Shown one piece after another: positions 12,615 through 23,900 of a stretch of 64,000 nucleotides of DNA (its first letter is position 1; every line of letters begins with the position of its first letter). The notes beneath the pieces are model-generated. The model was not told where the DNA came from. It saw only the letters and a list, made by a program, of their open reading frames with translations, and did not search any database. Position numbers and translations under genes: made by a program. Origin of the DNA: Phytophthora sp. 'mugwort' (lineage: Eukaryota > Oomycota > Peronosporomycetes > Peronosporales > Peronosporaceae); the NCBI GenBank assembly GCA_033558025.1, contig JAUCEF010000002.1, positions 2,294,001 through 2,358,000 on the forward strand, written 5' to 3'.

Positions 12615-12900
12615 TCTCAACACGGCAACCTTTTGAAGTCCTTGAATTTGTCCATGGCGGTCATGCCCTCCCCCTCAGAAGTTTTGATTCGGAGTGGTCC
12701 AGTCATTTTGGAGTAACTCCGTTGAATCCCCCCTTCGTGTTGACCAGGTTGAACCGGTACACACTCTCCGGTTTGAGCGCCAACTCACCTATTGTTGCAT
12801 GTCTTGGAGTGCGACGTCGTATTCACGACGTTCGCGAACATGACGTTCCACGCCATTCTCCTTCAGGTCTTCATCGCTGAGCTCCTTGTAGCCCTACGGA
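12615..12900 (-). pseudogene. GH5 relic (C-terminal fragment)
   Basis: Read against the C-terminal part of the neighbouring GH5 genes, this stretch shows the same order of landmarks on the minus strand: the segment matching the final KNLKRFPCFP region near 12.62 kb, the EGM/DDWL region, and the SLNPESAYQYNPAD region near 12.76 kb. An internal deletion then jumps to sequence matching the LSDEDLR...KTMDAMFG region near 12.83-12.89 kb. Many substitutions and indels interrupt the frame. It is a fifth, dead copy of the tandem family. The alignment was made by eye at nucleotide level. Confidence 0.65.
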
Positions 12901-14150
12901 TGCTACACCTCAGATATCACTGTGGACTGACGTCGATGTAGTAGTAGTGAGGAGCTCACTTAAATTATTCTCCACGCGCGAGCCTCACGTCTCGTTCTTG
13001 ACGTCAAACTATGAATGTTTTAGAGTCTGGATTCTTGGTGAGAATATCTTGGTGTTTGCTTCTGCCTTATCACATTGAATTTGCATCATTTCATTTTCTC
13101 CATTGCCTGCTGTGTGGTTACTGCGAGCGGTCCGCGAGCTACGACTGCCATTAGTACAACTTCTGGCCAAGGCCTTTGTGAAAGTAGCCTTGCACTCGCT
13201 TCGGTAGTAACTTTCTATCCTATGCAACCTTTGGTTTTCATCTTAATTTTGCCGCAAAAAACGGATCTGAGTCTGTTAGCCGCCAGCTTACGAGATGGTG
13301 CGGTGACCAAACTAGCGAATGCTCGAATAATACGAACTGAAGTAACCATTCGAGCATTCGCTAGTCTGGTCGTTGACGGTGATTGCGAACAGCTCTTCCG
13401 TCAAATTCTGTCCCTGCATTTTCGTCGATCTGATTTCGGCCATTGCAACTGCAGATATATCGCCTTTGGTCTTTCGAAAAAAGACGAATGTTGAAAAGTG
13501 AGAGCTCATCTTATATAACGAGGAGACCATTGTAGTGTCATTTGCCATGCAAAAGTGCCGTTAAAATACCCTCCCCCAGCAAGGACACGGCAGGCCCTGA
13601 TCAAAAGTTGCTGCAAGTGTTTTGTCCCACATGCTTTGGAAGGCCCGCATGCAGCGATGGTAGTAGTTTGTACTTGTACTTGACCACTAAAACTGTACTA
13701 TTACTAACAAATTTCGTTTTCCTACAGCATTATAATTCAACCACAATTGAAGGAGTACTGAGTTCATGTTCTTTTACCTCAAACTTGACATTTCAGGAGG
13801 TCAGTATACAGTATAAATACTAGTACAACCGCGAAGGTTTCGCACTAAAAACAAATTTGTTTGTCCGACAGCCGGCGGGCAAGACACGCGGCACACGAAT
13901 CGATCGCTGCACCCTCGCACACCACGCAATTTGTTGAACGGAACCATTAATTAATATACGCGACGAGTTACTGTCTCCCTTACTTCTACTTGTCTACCAG
14001 CCACCTGCCCACCAAGTCTCCGACGCCATTGACACAAATCACATGGCAACCACCCGAGAACCCGATCTGCCCGGACTGTAGATGCAGCTTACCACCACAA
14101 AGCGGCCTCAGCTGTCGAATGACTTTCGAGCGCTTGTATTCTGTAGTATT
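12901..14150. other. Intergenic, one strong inverted repeat, no gene
   Basis: There is no convincing coding sequence. The stretch contains a perfect-looking hairpin (13305-13371, listed separately) and an AT-rich part around 13.67-13.86 kb. It lies between the GH5 relic and the 3' end of GH5 copy 2. Confidence 0.5.
13305..13371. repeat. Inverted repeat, 23-bp arms
   Basis: The arm at 13305-13327 is the reverse complement of the arm at 13349-13371 with a single mismatch, which would be a G-U pair in RNA. The loop is 21 nt. No poly-U tract follows either arm. It could be a folded RNA element or a small remnant of an inverted-repeat transposon. Confidence 0.8.
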
Positions 14151-15905
14151 CTAGTCCTCTGCTGAAGAAGAGCCCTCTTCTTCCTGAGGGAAGCATGGAA
14201 ACCGCTGAAGATTCTCCATCACATCCAAAGCAGCGATACCCTCCAAAAAGACCTTGTTCGGGGTAAGCCAGTCATCTTCCAGTAATCCCTCGGTGAATTC
14301 GCCGAGTGTATCTGCGGGGTTATACTGGTACGCACTTTCCGGGTTCAACGACCACATGTACGCTCCTGCATAGCCTGCCTTTAGCATAACTTCAATCGTG
14401 TAGTCTGTCGAACGTTTGGTAGTGAGCAACGGGTGGGCATCTTTCGCGTAGAGTCCTGCAAACTCGCCCATAACCATAGCAGTACTAGGGTCGACACCAA
14501 TCAAGTAGCCAAACATTTTGTCCATAGTCTTCTCGACGTTGTTTCGGAGCGCGTCGTCGCTCAGCTCCACGAAGTCGTCCAGCCCATCTTCCGCGTTTTT
14601 TGTACCAGATTCATAGAAATACCAGGCCGGTTTAACGCCCGTGTTGTAGTAATGTGGCGACCACACGAGCTTGTTCTCGACATCAAACGTGATGGGGTAA
14701 TCTCCCGCTTTCTCCAGGCCTCCGCCCCACCAGTCGTAGTAAGTATTCGTTTCTCCATTGAGTGTTATTGTTGTGCCCGAATCAGCGATGCCTTCCACAA
14801 AAGCCAACCAGTTGGGGCATCCTTCCAGCATCCGATTACCAATCAATGTCGCACCTTTTTGCCAGTCTGGATCCTTGCCTCCCCAGGAACAGTCGTGTGG
14901 CTCATTTTTTAAATCAAGTCCGACGATGTTCCAATATTTGGATTTGCAAAAATTTTGAGTCAGGATATCGACAGCACTCAGGAATTCCTCCTCCGTCACG
15001 TCGAGCTCATCGCTGTACCATGCGCCGCCTGATTTCTTTGGGTCTAGCGTGTGGAGACTGATGAGGACCGTGACATGGCGGAAGCCCAGCGCTTCTACGA
15101 CCGACTGGATGGTCGAAATATACGACGTGATGTTCATGGCCCGATTGGTATTCAAGTTGATGAGGGACTTTTCAGGTGCCACGTCTTTTAAAATGTTCTT
15201 GATGCACACGGGTAAACGCACACTGTTGAAGTTGTTGCGAGCCAAAAAAGCAGCCACTTCGTATACTGAAGTACCGTTGTCTATGTTTTCCCAGAGTCCA
15301 AATGGAATTGCCAAGCCCGTTTCCATGCCGAACCAGTTGACACCCTTGATGCCCACGGGGACTTCAGTGCCGTTCTTGGACACAGCCACGATCTGACCGT
15401 TCTTGCTCTGGTAGTCGGGCAGTTCACAGCCCATGTCCGGGTACTTCTTCGGGTTACCCACCTGGCCGTCGTCCGAGACGATAACTTGATCATCGTCCTT
15501 GCCGTCCTGGATCTTGCGTTTGTTGGCCTTTCGCCGCTCGTAGCTCTTGCGGTTCACTTGGATCACGTCGCTGGTCTCTTTGGCCTGTAGGACGATGATC
15601 GTGAGCGCGCCACCGATGAGTAACAGCAACAAAAGGAGCCCGGGCCACGTCCGGATCCGTCCCTTGTAGTCTTTCGTCCTCTCGGGCGGTAGATCATCGA
15701 ATTCCGTAGCCTTGAGCCTCATCTCCGTCTGACGTTGACCACCAGGTCCGTACATCCCGCCAGACTCGGTCAGACGTGGGCCCTGTGATGAATCGAGGTG
15801 CGCGCTAAAGTTGCCGCTCGAGTAGTCGCTCGTGCGACTGTAGCTTGCAGTTGCTTGTCGGTCTTCTGCTGCCACCAAAGGAACTATCGATGTAGAGACC
15901 TCCAT
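14151..15905 (-). CDS. Membrane-anchored GH5 family glycosidase, copy 2 (intronless)
   Basis: A single uninterrupted frame of 584 aa. Residues 1-90 are a polar, Ser/Thr/Arg-rich cytosolic tail ending in DYKGRIR. A membrane span follows (TWPGLLLLLLLIGGALTIIVL, shown in part). A short charged stalk leads to the GH5 barrel, which begins near GIKGVNWFGMETG. The general acid/base Glu lies in LDLKNEPHDCSWGG (about residue 335) and the nucleophile Glu in MVMGEFAGLY (about residue 480); SLHTLD, WWGGGLEKAG and WSPHYYNTGV are further active-site strands. The protein ends in an acidic EEEGSSSAED tail. The family hydrolyses beta-glucans such as cellulose or 1,3-beta-glucan. The same orientation and close spacing as its neighbours show tandem duplication. 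Confidence 0.9.
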   Translation of the reverse strand: MEVSTSIVPLVAAEDRQATASYSRTSDYSSGNFSAHLDSSQGPRLTESGGMYGPGGQRQTEMRLKATEFDDLPPERTKDYKGRIRTWPGLLLLLLLIGGALTIIVLQAKETSDVIQVNRKSYERRKANKRKIQDGKDDDQVIVSDDGQVGNPKKYPDMGCELPDYQSKNGQIVAVSKNGTEVPVGIKGVNWFGMETGLAIPFGLWENIDNGTSVYEVAAFLARNNFNSVRLPVCIKNILKDVAPEKSLINLNTNRAMNITSYISTIQSVVEALGFRHVTVLISLHTLDPKKSGGAWYSDELDVTEEEFLSAVDILTQNFCKSKYWNIVGLDLKNEPHDCSWGGKDPDWQKGATLIGNRMLEGCPNWLAFVEGIADSGTTITLNGETNTYYDWWGGGLEKAGDYPITFDVENKLVWSPHYYNTGVKPAWYFYESGTKNAEDGLDDFVELSDDALRNNVEKTMDKMFGYLIGVDPSTAMVMGEFAGLYAKDAHPLLTTKRSTDYTIEVMLKAGYAGAYMWSLNPESAYQYNPADTLGEFTEGLLEDDWLTPNKVFLEGIAALDVMENLQRFPCFPQEEEGSSSAED

Positions 15906-16311
15906 GGTGATACCACTAGTCGATCCCTATGGGTTCGAGGCTTGCAGCCGTAGAGCAGAATGGAGAATGGGACTTCATGTACACGTAGCAAATGCCTCCC
16001 GAGAGAGTCTTCTTCGACTGATATTGTACCCATGGGGAATGAAACGACGCGACAGGCGCGCGTCCGGTTCGACCAGCCCAAGAAAATTCAGGTCTCCAAG
16101 CCCAGCTGAATATTGTGATATCACTGAATCCATGCGGCAATCGAACTACCACAACAAACCCTAATGGCTTCATTGCAATGAATCATTGCTGGCATTATTT
16201 GGCGCTGGGCATTTTTACTTATACACTGTAAAATTGAAAGTTGCAGGGGATGAAAACGGGAGTTTCATGTCAAATCGATTAGTGCTTGTGTTATATTTCG
16301 TATTCGGCTAA
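15906..16311. other. Intergenic between GH5 copies 2 and 3
   Basis: Holds the 5' flank of copy 2 and the 3' flank of copy 3. Short opposing frames of 60-86 codons show no family signature. Confidence 0.4.
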
Positions 16312-18118
16312 CTACGATGACGATGACACTTTCACTGGGAAACACGGGAACCGTTTCAGGTTTTTGACCCCTTCCATCGCGGCCATCCCCTCCATGAAAG
16401 CCTTGTTCGGGGTGAGCCAGTCATCTTGGAGTAACCCCTCGGTGAACGTGCCATATGTGTCTGCCGGGTTGTACTGATACGCACTCTCCGGGTTCAACGA
16501 CCACATGTAGCCACCTGCATAACCTGCTTTGTTCATCACCTCGATCGTGTAGTCAGTCGTACGCTTTGTGGTAAGTTTCGGGTGTTTGTCCTTGCCATAG
16601 AGACCTGCGAACTCTCCCATAACCATTGCGTAATCGGAAACCCCCAACAAGTAGCCGAACATAGCGTCCATTGTCTTCTCCACGTTATATCGAAGGTCCT
16701 CATCACTTAGTTCCACATAGTTTTCAAAGGCACCAGAAGGAGTCTGACCACCGGTTGACTCGTAGAGATACCAAGCTGGATACACACCTGTATTGTAGTA
16801 GTGAGGAGCCCACACGACCTTGTGATCAACGTCCAGCTCCACAGGTTTTGCGCCTGCCTTTTGAAGACCTGCACCCCACCAATCAAAATACGTGTTGGTC
16901 CTGCTCCCCAATGTTATCGTGCCCGATCCGGCAATCCCCTCGACGAAGGCCATCCAGTTAGGACAGCCCTCAAGCATGCGATTACCGATCAATGATGCAC
17001 CCTTTTGCCAGTCTGGATCTTTGCCACCCCACGAACACTCGTGTGGTTCGTTCTTGAGATCCAAACCGAGGATATTCCAGTATTTAGAGCCACACAGATT
17101 CTTGGTCAGGAGGTCCACAGCCTCAAGAAATTGCTCCTCTGTCACGTCAAGTTCGTCGCTATACCAGGCACCACCCGATTTCTTGATATCGAGTGTGTGG
17201 AGACTGATCATGACTGTAATGTGGCGGTAGCCTAGCGCTTGGACAATTGTCTGGATCGTCGTCATGTAGGACGTGATATTAATGGCTCGGTTGGTGTTCA
17301 TATTGATCAGTCGTTTGTCTGGAGCCGTATTCTTGAGAATATTCTTGATACATACGGGTAAACGCACACTGTTGAATTTGTTGCGAGACAAAAAAGCAGC
17401 CACTTCGTATACTGAAGTACCGTTGTCCATGTTTTCCCAGAGTCCAAAAGGAATCGCCAAGCCCGTTTCCATGCCGAACCAGTTGACGCCCTTGATGCCC
17501 ACAGGAACTTCAGTGCCGTTCTTGGACACAGCCACGATCTGACCGTTCTTGCTCTGGTAGTCGGGCAATTCACAGCCCATGTCCGGGTACTTCTTCGGGT
17601 TCCCCACCTGGCCGTCGTCCGAGATGATGACTCCGTCGTCATCTAGGCCGTCTTTGATTCTGCGTCGAGCGGCCGTGTTGTTCTCGTAACGAGCTTGCCT
17701 AATGGCAGCATTGTCGCTCGCATTCATGGCACACGCTGTGATGATCGCAGCAGCTCCGCCAACAACGAGGCACAGCAGAACGAGACCTCGCCACGTCTGT
17801 TCGTTTCGTACACAAAAAACCTTTTAATACGAGGATCTTTAAGCTTAGATACAAACGCGGGTTGTCACGTACTCGGATCCGGCCCTTGTAGTCTTGCACC
17901 CGTTCTGGCGACAAGTTATCGATCGGGTCCATGACCATGAGCTTCATTTCGGTTTGACGTTGCAACGTCTCGTGGCCAGAGTCGGAACCACTGCCTTGGT
18001 CGATGTACGCGCCGGCTCGGCCACTCGTGTACTCGGAGTTTCGAAACGTGTGTACGGATGGATCATTGACAGAGCTGGACGACTTAAGCGGCATTGGCCG
18101 TGTCACACTAACTTCCAT
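16312..18118 (-). CDS. Membrane-anchored GH5 family glycosidase, copy 3 (one intron)
   Basis: Exon 1 is 18118-17873 and exon 2 17796-16312, separated by a 76-bp GT-AG intron; the product is about 576 aa. The start MEVSVTRPM matches the start of copy 2 (MEVSTSIVP), which is why the longer upstream frame is not used. The intron falls exactly after DYKGRIR, the same place as intron 1 of copy 1. Exon 2 begins with the membrane span (TWRGLVLLCLVVGGAAAI) and carries the GH5 barrel with LDLKNEPHECSWGG and MVMGEFAGLYGKDKHP, holding the two catalytic Glu residues. The C-terminus is KRFPCFPVKVSSSS. The role is as for copy 2: a surface-anchored beta-glucan hydrolase or transferase. Confidence 0.85.
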
Positions 18119-18480
18119 GTTGCTGAAGTGGTTACTTAAGTCCGGGCTGGGGATACTGGCGCTACCTCGACAGTTCAAATTGAAGAATGGTTCGGAGGTC
18201 AACCATTCCAGATCGGGGACGGAGCGGCGTGCGATGGTCCAACCTTGGCCGACGAGGTTTCGAGCGGTTGCTGCTAATAATTCTGGATCAAGTGAGATAG
18301 TAACGGACGACCTCAACCCAGCGTTGACTGACGAGATACTTCAGGAAGTTTGGTCTTCGAGTTAAAATGATACATTTCTTGGAACTGCAGCTATCATATC
18401 CCAAGAGTAAAAAAGTAAAAATAGAGAAACGGACTACTGCTAGCTGGTAGTCCCACCCAATGAAACAGCTTCTAGCAAAT
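18119..18480. other. Intergenic between GH5 copies 3 and 4
   Basis: The frame of copy 3 remains open upstream to 18316, but the start conserved with copy 2 favours 18118, so this is taken as 5' flank of copy 3 and 3' flank of copy 4. No other signal seen. Confidence 0.4.
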
Positions 18481-20229
18481 TTACTCGGAACCTTGGTCAC
18501 TTTCCACCTCCACTGGAAAGCATGGGAACATCTTGAGATCCTTAATCTCGTCGAGAGCAGCCATCCCTTCCACGAAGACCTTGTTGGGGGTGAGCCAGTC
18601 GTCATCCAGCAAACCTTCCGTGAACGTGCCGTATGTATCAGCCGGGTTGTACTGATACGCACTCTCCGGATTAAGCGACCACATGTAGCCACCCGCGTAT
18701 CCCGCCTTCAGCATGACGTCGATCGTGAAGTCGGACGTGCGTTTTGTGGTCTTCAAGGGGTGAGCGTCTTTGCCATACAAACCTGCAAATTCTCCCATGA
18801 CCATGGCAGAATTTGTGTCTTTTGCTAGCAAGTAACCGAACATTTTGTCCATGGTCTTCTCGACGTTATTTCGCAACGTCTCATCATCCAACTCCACGTA
18901 GTCCTCCAATGCGCCTTCGGCGTTCTGTGTACCGGAAGCGTAGAGATACCAGGCAGGACTTACACCAGTATTGTAATAGTGCGGAGCCCAAACAAGCTTA
19001 TTCTCGATATCAAACATGATGGGATCGCCGCCAGCATCAGCAAGGCCACCGCCCCACCAATCAAAGTAGGTCTTCTCTTCACCGTCCAGCGTGATCAAAC
19101 CCTTGGAAGCGATACCTTCGACGAAAGCCATCCAGTTAGGACAACCCTCGAGCATCCTATTTCCAATCAGCGTCGCTCCCTTCTGCCAATCGGGATCGGC
19201 ACCCCCCCACGAACATTCATGAGGCTCGTTCTTGAGGTCCAAACCGAGAATGTTCCAGTACTTGGAGGTGCACAAATTCTTGGTCAGGACGTCAACTGCA
19301 GACAAGAAATCATCTTCAGATACGCCCAGATCTTCACTGTACCACGCACCCCCCGATTTCTTTGGGTCAAGCGTGTGCAGACTGATCATAACAGAAATGT
19401 GGCGATAACCCAGTGCCTCCACAATCGTCTGGATCGTCGTGATGTACGACGTAATGTTGATCGCACGGTTGGTGTTTAAATTGATCAGCGATTTGTCGGG
19501 GGCGACATCTTTGAGGATGTTCTTGATACACAATGGAAGACGCACGCTGTTGAACTTGTTACGGGCCAAAAAGGCCGCCACTTCGTACACGGACGTACCG
19601 TTGTCCATGTTTTCCCAGAGACCAAATGGAATGGCGAGACCTGTCTCCATGCCGAACCAGTTGAGTCCCTTGATGCCCACAGGGACTTCAGTGCCGTTTT
19701 TGGAGACGGCAACGATCTGGCCATTCTTGCTCTGGTAATCGGGCAGCTCGCAGCCCATGTCGGGGTACTTCTTGGGATTGCCTACCTGTCCATCGTCCGA
19801 GACGATGACGTTGTCATCATCAAGTCCGTCCTTGATCTTACGTCGAGACTGCGTCGCGTTCTCGTACCGCTCGGCGTTGATGTTCATCTGGTCCTGGATG
19901 TCGATAGCGTTGATGGTGATGAGGGCCACGGCGCCGGCCACGATGGCCAGCAGTAGAAGGACTCCGGGCCACGTGCGGATTCGGCCTTTGTAGTCCTTCT
20001 TGCGCTCAGGAGCCGCGCCGAGGTCGGGCTCGACAGCCAGAAGCTTCATCTCCGTCTGGCGCTGGCCGCCTGGGCCGTACGTGGAGCTGTCGCGTCCTCC
20101 AGATTCAGTGAGCCGCGAAGATTCCATGCCGTCACGTAGGTACTCGCTGTTGCGATACGTAGAACCTGACATGGGCGCGCCGCTCATGGTGCCCACCATG
20201 GGGCGTGAGATCTCGGCCGCCTCCGCCAT
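18481..20229 (-). CDS. Membrane-anchored GH5 family glycosidase, copy 4 (intronless)
   Basis: A single frame; the start at 20229 (MAEAAEISRPM) is preferred over one 33 codons upstream, because the extra residues are Cys/Arg/Ser rich and absent from the paralogues. The product is about 582 aa. The N-terminal tail contains RLTESGGRDSSTYGPGGQRQ, also found in copy 2, then DYKGRIRTWPG and the membrane span. The GH5 domain includes GLNWFGMETGLA, LDLKNEPHECSWGG (acid/base Glu) and MVMGEFAGLYGKDAHP (nucleophile Glu). It is very similar to copies 2 and 3 across the catalytic part, so these three are recent duplicates. It would sit on the plasma membrane with the enzyme outside. Confidence 0.9.
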   Translation of the reverse strand: MAEAAEISRPMVGTMSGAPMSGSTYRNSEYLRDGMESSRLTESGGRDSSTYGPGGQRQTEMKLLAVEPDLGAAPERKKDYKGRIRTWPGVLLLLAIVAGAVALITINAIDIQDQMNINAERYENATQSRRKIKDGLDDDNVIVSDDGQVGNPKKYPDMGCELPDYQSKNGQIVAVSKNGTEVPVGIKGLNWFGMETGLAIPFGLWENMDNGTSVYEVAAFLARNKFNSVRLPLCIKNILKDVAPDKSLINLNTNRAINITSYITTIQTIVEALGYRHISVMISLHTLDPKKSGGAWYSEDLGVSEDDFLSAVDVLTKNLCTSKYWNILGLDLKNEPHECSWGGADPDWQKGATLIGNRMLEGCPNWMAFVEGIASKGLITLDGEEKTYFDWWGGGLADAGGDPIMFDIENKLVWAPHYYNTGVSPAWYLYASGTQNAEGALEDYVELDDETLRNNVEKTMDKMFGYLLAKDTNSAMVMGEFAGLYGKDAHPLKTTKRTSDFTIDVMLKAGYAGGYMWSLNPESAYQYNPADTYGTFTEGLLDDDWLTPNKVFVEGMAALDEIKDLKMFPCFPVEVESDQGSE

Positions 20230-20949
20230 TCTTCGTTGGCTAGTCGATTTGCTTTGCGAACGGCAGCAGGTTAGAGAATGGGGGCGACTGCAGGACGCGC
20301 GTGATAAGAATTTTGTATTTACTTGCATGGCAGAGACGGTTGTCGTCGTCTTGTTACCCTAACGCGCCCTCCATAAGTTGATATTAATCACCTGTCGTGC
20401 CTCATCCACACCCACTTCGGACAGCAAGACGAATTTTTGCGCACGCTGAACTTGTAGCTTGGCTGGGCTTTCGATCTGATACATTTACCTATTATTTGGT
20501 ATTATAATAGTGTTGCACATGCATCTACCGTCGTTTAGATTGCTGGAAACTCGTCACCGTCGAGTATCTACATACCCCCTAGAGAATCCGTGATTGTAGC
20601 CTATATTGACGTCGACAACTGAAGGGATTGTGGACACCACATCAGCAGAAATCCAGCGAGCAGAGTTCTGACATAATCGGAAAACGCTTCTCGGATTCGA
20701 GTGCAGTTCTGAACTTTCTGTTTCCAGTATCCGAAATGACAAAGTACGGAGCCATTTTCAACTTGCGCACGTCCTTGTTCGCCTCATCTTCATTTACTGC
20801 TGTAGCAGAAATGAGCTGGAGTACAAGGGACAAACTGGGATCACAGTATAGTCATTGCAGTATAACAAGAGAAACATGTAACTTAAGGAACAGTTCATGT
20901 ATCTATCCTGCACCTGTTATCACGTATACAATTGTCATTGCAACTGAAT
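20230..20949. other. Intergenic, no gene seen
   Basis: Contains the 5' flank of GH5 copy 4 and the 3' flank of the desulfurase-thiolase fusion gene. Open frames on both strands (for example 20628-21014 plus) lack motifs. Confidence 0.45.
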
Positions 20950-23900
20950 CTAAGGCGTTGCCGCAGGTTTGGCGCCACTTGCGCCCACCTCGTCTTCGGT
21001 TGAGCTGCTCGTAGACGACGCCATCGAGCTGTTCACTTTAAACGTGTTGTTCTGGGCCTTGCTTTTGCTGGATGACACACGCTTGCGTTCCTGTTTGGCT
21101 TGCTCCACGCGAGCACGCACAGCCTCCAACGGCGCGTAGCTGGCGTCGTCCATCAGCGGCAGTAACGCGCGACGTATACTGTTGTACATATCCGGATAGA
21201 GACTTTCCTCTTGAGCGAGCATCTTCTTGACGCGATGACGCTCTTTCGGCTCTTCAAAGCAAGCGGGACAATTCTCATTGATCACGGGCAGACGCGCGTC
21301 ATACGCGAACTTCTTGAGCTCAATCTCCCGCACATAAGCCAGAGGGCGAAGCACTTCCACGTCGCGCTGGTCGTTCCAATATTTGGCCTTCATTGTACGT
21401 AGTTGGCCGTTGTGCATGGCCGACATGAAGAAACTCTCAGTCAGATCATCAAGGTGCTGCGCCAGTACCAGCTTGTTAAAGCCGTACGTGCGACAACAAG
21501 TGTACAGAACACCACGCTTCATACGAGCACAATAGCTGCACAACGAGTCGCCATTCATCTCGCAAGTCGCGCGCTCGATGATGTTCTCGGAAAGATAATG
21601 ATACTCCACGCCTAATACGCGCATATACTCTTTCAGCGGACTCGGGTCGAACGAAGGTGTCTGCGGGTCTACAGTTGCACACGCGAGTTCAAAGCGAACA
21701 GGAGCACACTTCTGGAATCGCAGCAGGACGTGCAACAAACTCAACGAGTCTTTGCCACCTGATACACCCAGCAACAATCGATCGCCTTCTTGGATCATAT
21801 CCCATTGCATCATGGCCTGCCCCACCCAGCGCAAAAGCTTCTTCGGAGGTGTAGGGAACAACTTCGTTTTTGTCGTCTTTTCCGTGATCCCCGTCGTCGT
21901 CTCTTGCACTGTTGCTGGTGTCGAGTTAATCGAACACGTTGGAGCTGGACGCACTCCACAGCGGCCAGTGCTGCAGCTGATGGGGGTCTGCACACCAGTA
22001 GACGCCTCAACGACATCAGTTCCAGTCGTCGAGCGAAGTGGGTACTTGCCTCCGGTCTCACGGTTGTTAGTTGACACAAACGTCTTTGTGTGGTTTCCAA
22101 CTGATGGAACAGGGCAACACGTCGTAAGTCCACAAACTGGGGAAGGAGTAGCACTAGGACTCGACACATTCTTCCACTGATCCTTCAGTTCACCTGTGAG
22201 ATAACGCCCAGGTTGGTACGGACCACAGATAATTTCTGTCACGACGGGCGTCTCTCCTTTCATGATCGCTTCCGCTGCCTCTGAAGGGTACACGAACCAT
22301 CGAAGTGCCTCATCGTCCGCCTCCTCCAGCATTTGAGCAGCAGAAGTTGCGACCACGTGGGAAGGAAGAGTCTTTGCATTCACTTCATCTGCCAGTCGAT
22401 GCGCCTCCGCCAAGTTATCCGCTCGATGGGAATTGAGTGTTTCTTCATCGTCCGCAAGACTCTGAGAACGGGTTTTGTCCTCCAGCGCCGTCGCGAAGTG
22501 AGAGATCCACTTTCGGTCTGGGAACTTGGTAAAGCGACTCCAATGCTTCCATACGCCGCTCCTGTGGTTAAACTTGTACTGCGGCAAGAACTTCCAGCCG
22601 TCAGTTGCCACAAAATTCACTGCTGCCAGCACGTACTCGAGTTCTGCTGTGCTCATAAAATACGGGAAACTTATACGTGTGAATCCAGGACGCAGCATCT
22701 CCTTCTTCTCAATGAGAGCGCTTTCGAGCGCGACGATATCACGACGCGCAAGACCCAGCAGTCGAGTAGCATACGGACCGGCACACTGACAACCACCACG
22801 CGTCTGGATACCAAAGAGGTCGTTTAATAATGCACACACGAAGTTGTAGTGAAGAAAGCGGTCGCCAAAGCGCACGAGAAACGAAAACACGGGGATTTGC
22901 TCCACGTCGCTCTCTTGGCGTCCGAGAAGCACGAGGTTCTTGTTCTGTTGCAAAGACTCACGCACACGCTGCACATTGCGGCGCTCCAGGGTCATGATAT
23001 TCTTCGTTCCAAGGCGCTGCTTTAGCTCAAACGCAAGTCCCAGACGGATACTGCCCAGAATATCGGGAGTGCCGCCCTCCTCACGCTCCGCGCGGTTCGA
23101 CAGATAGCGGTGGTCGTTCTCCGTGACGAAGAACACTGTACCCCCACCAGGTACCGTAGGCACCGTGTTCATCAGCAGACGCTTCTTGACAATCAGCACG
23201 CCAGGCGACCCTGGGCCACCGATAAACTTGTGTCCAGAGATGAACACAGCGTCCTTGTAGACGAATGGACGTCGCTTCTCGTCCGTCACCACGGGATTCA
23301 TGTCGATGTTGACGTAGGGTGCGCAGGTCGCGTAGTCCCAGCACGCTAGCGCGCCATGCTGATGCAGCAGTGCCGACACTGCGTCCACATCCGTCAACAC
23401 ACCAGTCAAGTTAGACGCGGCCGAGAAAGCTCCGATCTTGAGCGGACGCGCTGCGTACGTCTCCAGCTGCGTCTCCAGCTCCTTCAGGTCCATCTGCCCC
23501 TGCTCATTCTCAGAAATCATGACGACCTCTGCCGCGCTCTCGCGCCACGGCAGCAGGTTCGAGTGGTGCTCGAACGGGCCGACGAAGACGACAGGTCGCT
23601 GGTCAGGCGCGGCGTTGGCGCTGAACTGCTGCAGACCCAACGCATGCACGAGCTTGTTAATGGCGCTGGTGCTGCCCTGGCCTGTCAAGAGCACGCAGTC
23701 CTCGGCCCCGCGTCCAGTGATCTTAGCATTGACGGCCTGCGCCACGATCTGGCGCGCTTCGTGGCGGAAGCACGTCGTCTGCAGGCCCGTGATGGACGTG
23801 GTGGTGTGCGTGTTGCCGTACAGCGGCATGACTTCTCGGTTCAAATAGTCCTCGACGCACTGCAGCGGCTTGCTGCTGGCCGTGAAGTCCGCATAGCACA

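Noticed and set aside
12434..12880. 148-codon open frame on the plus strand
   Set aside because: Overlaps the GH5 relic in the opposite orientation; no motif of its own.
14433..14912. 159-codon plus-strand frame
   Set aside because: Antisense to GH5 copy 2.
18119..18316. Upstream extension of GH5 copy 3 by 66 codons
   Set aside because: The start conserved with copy 2 (MEVS) is at 18118 and the extension has no match in the other copies.
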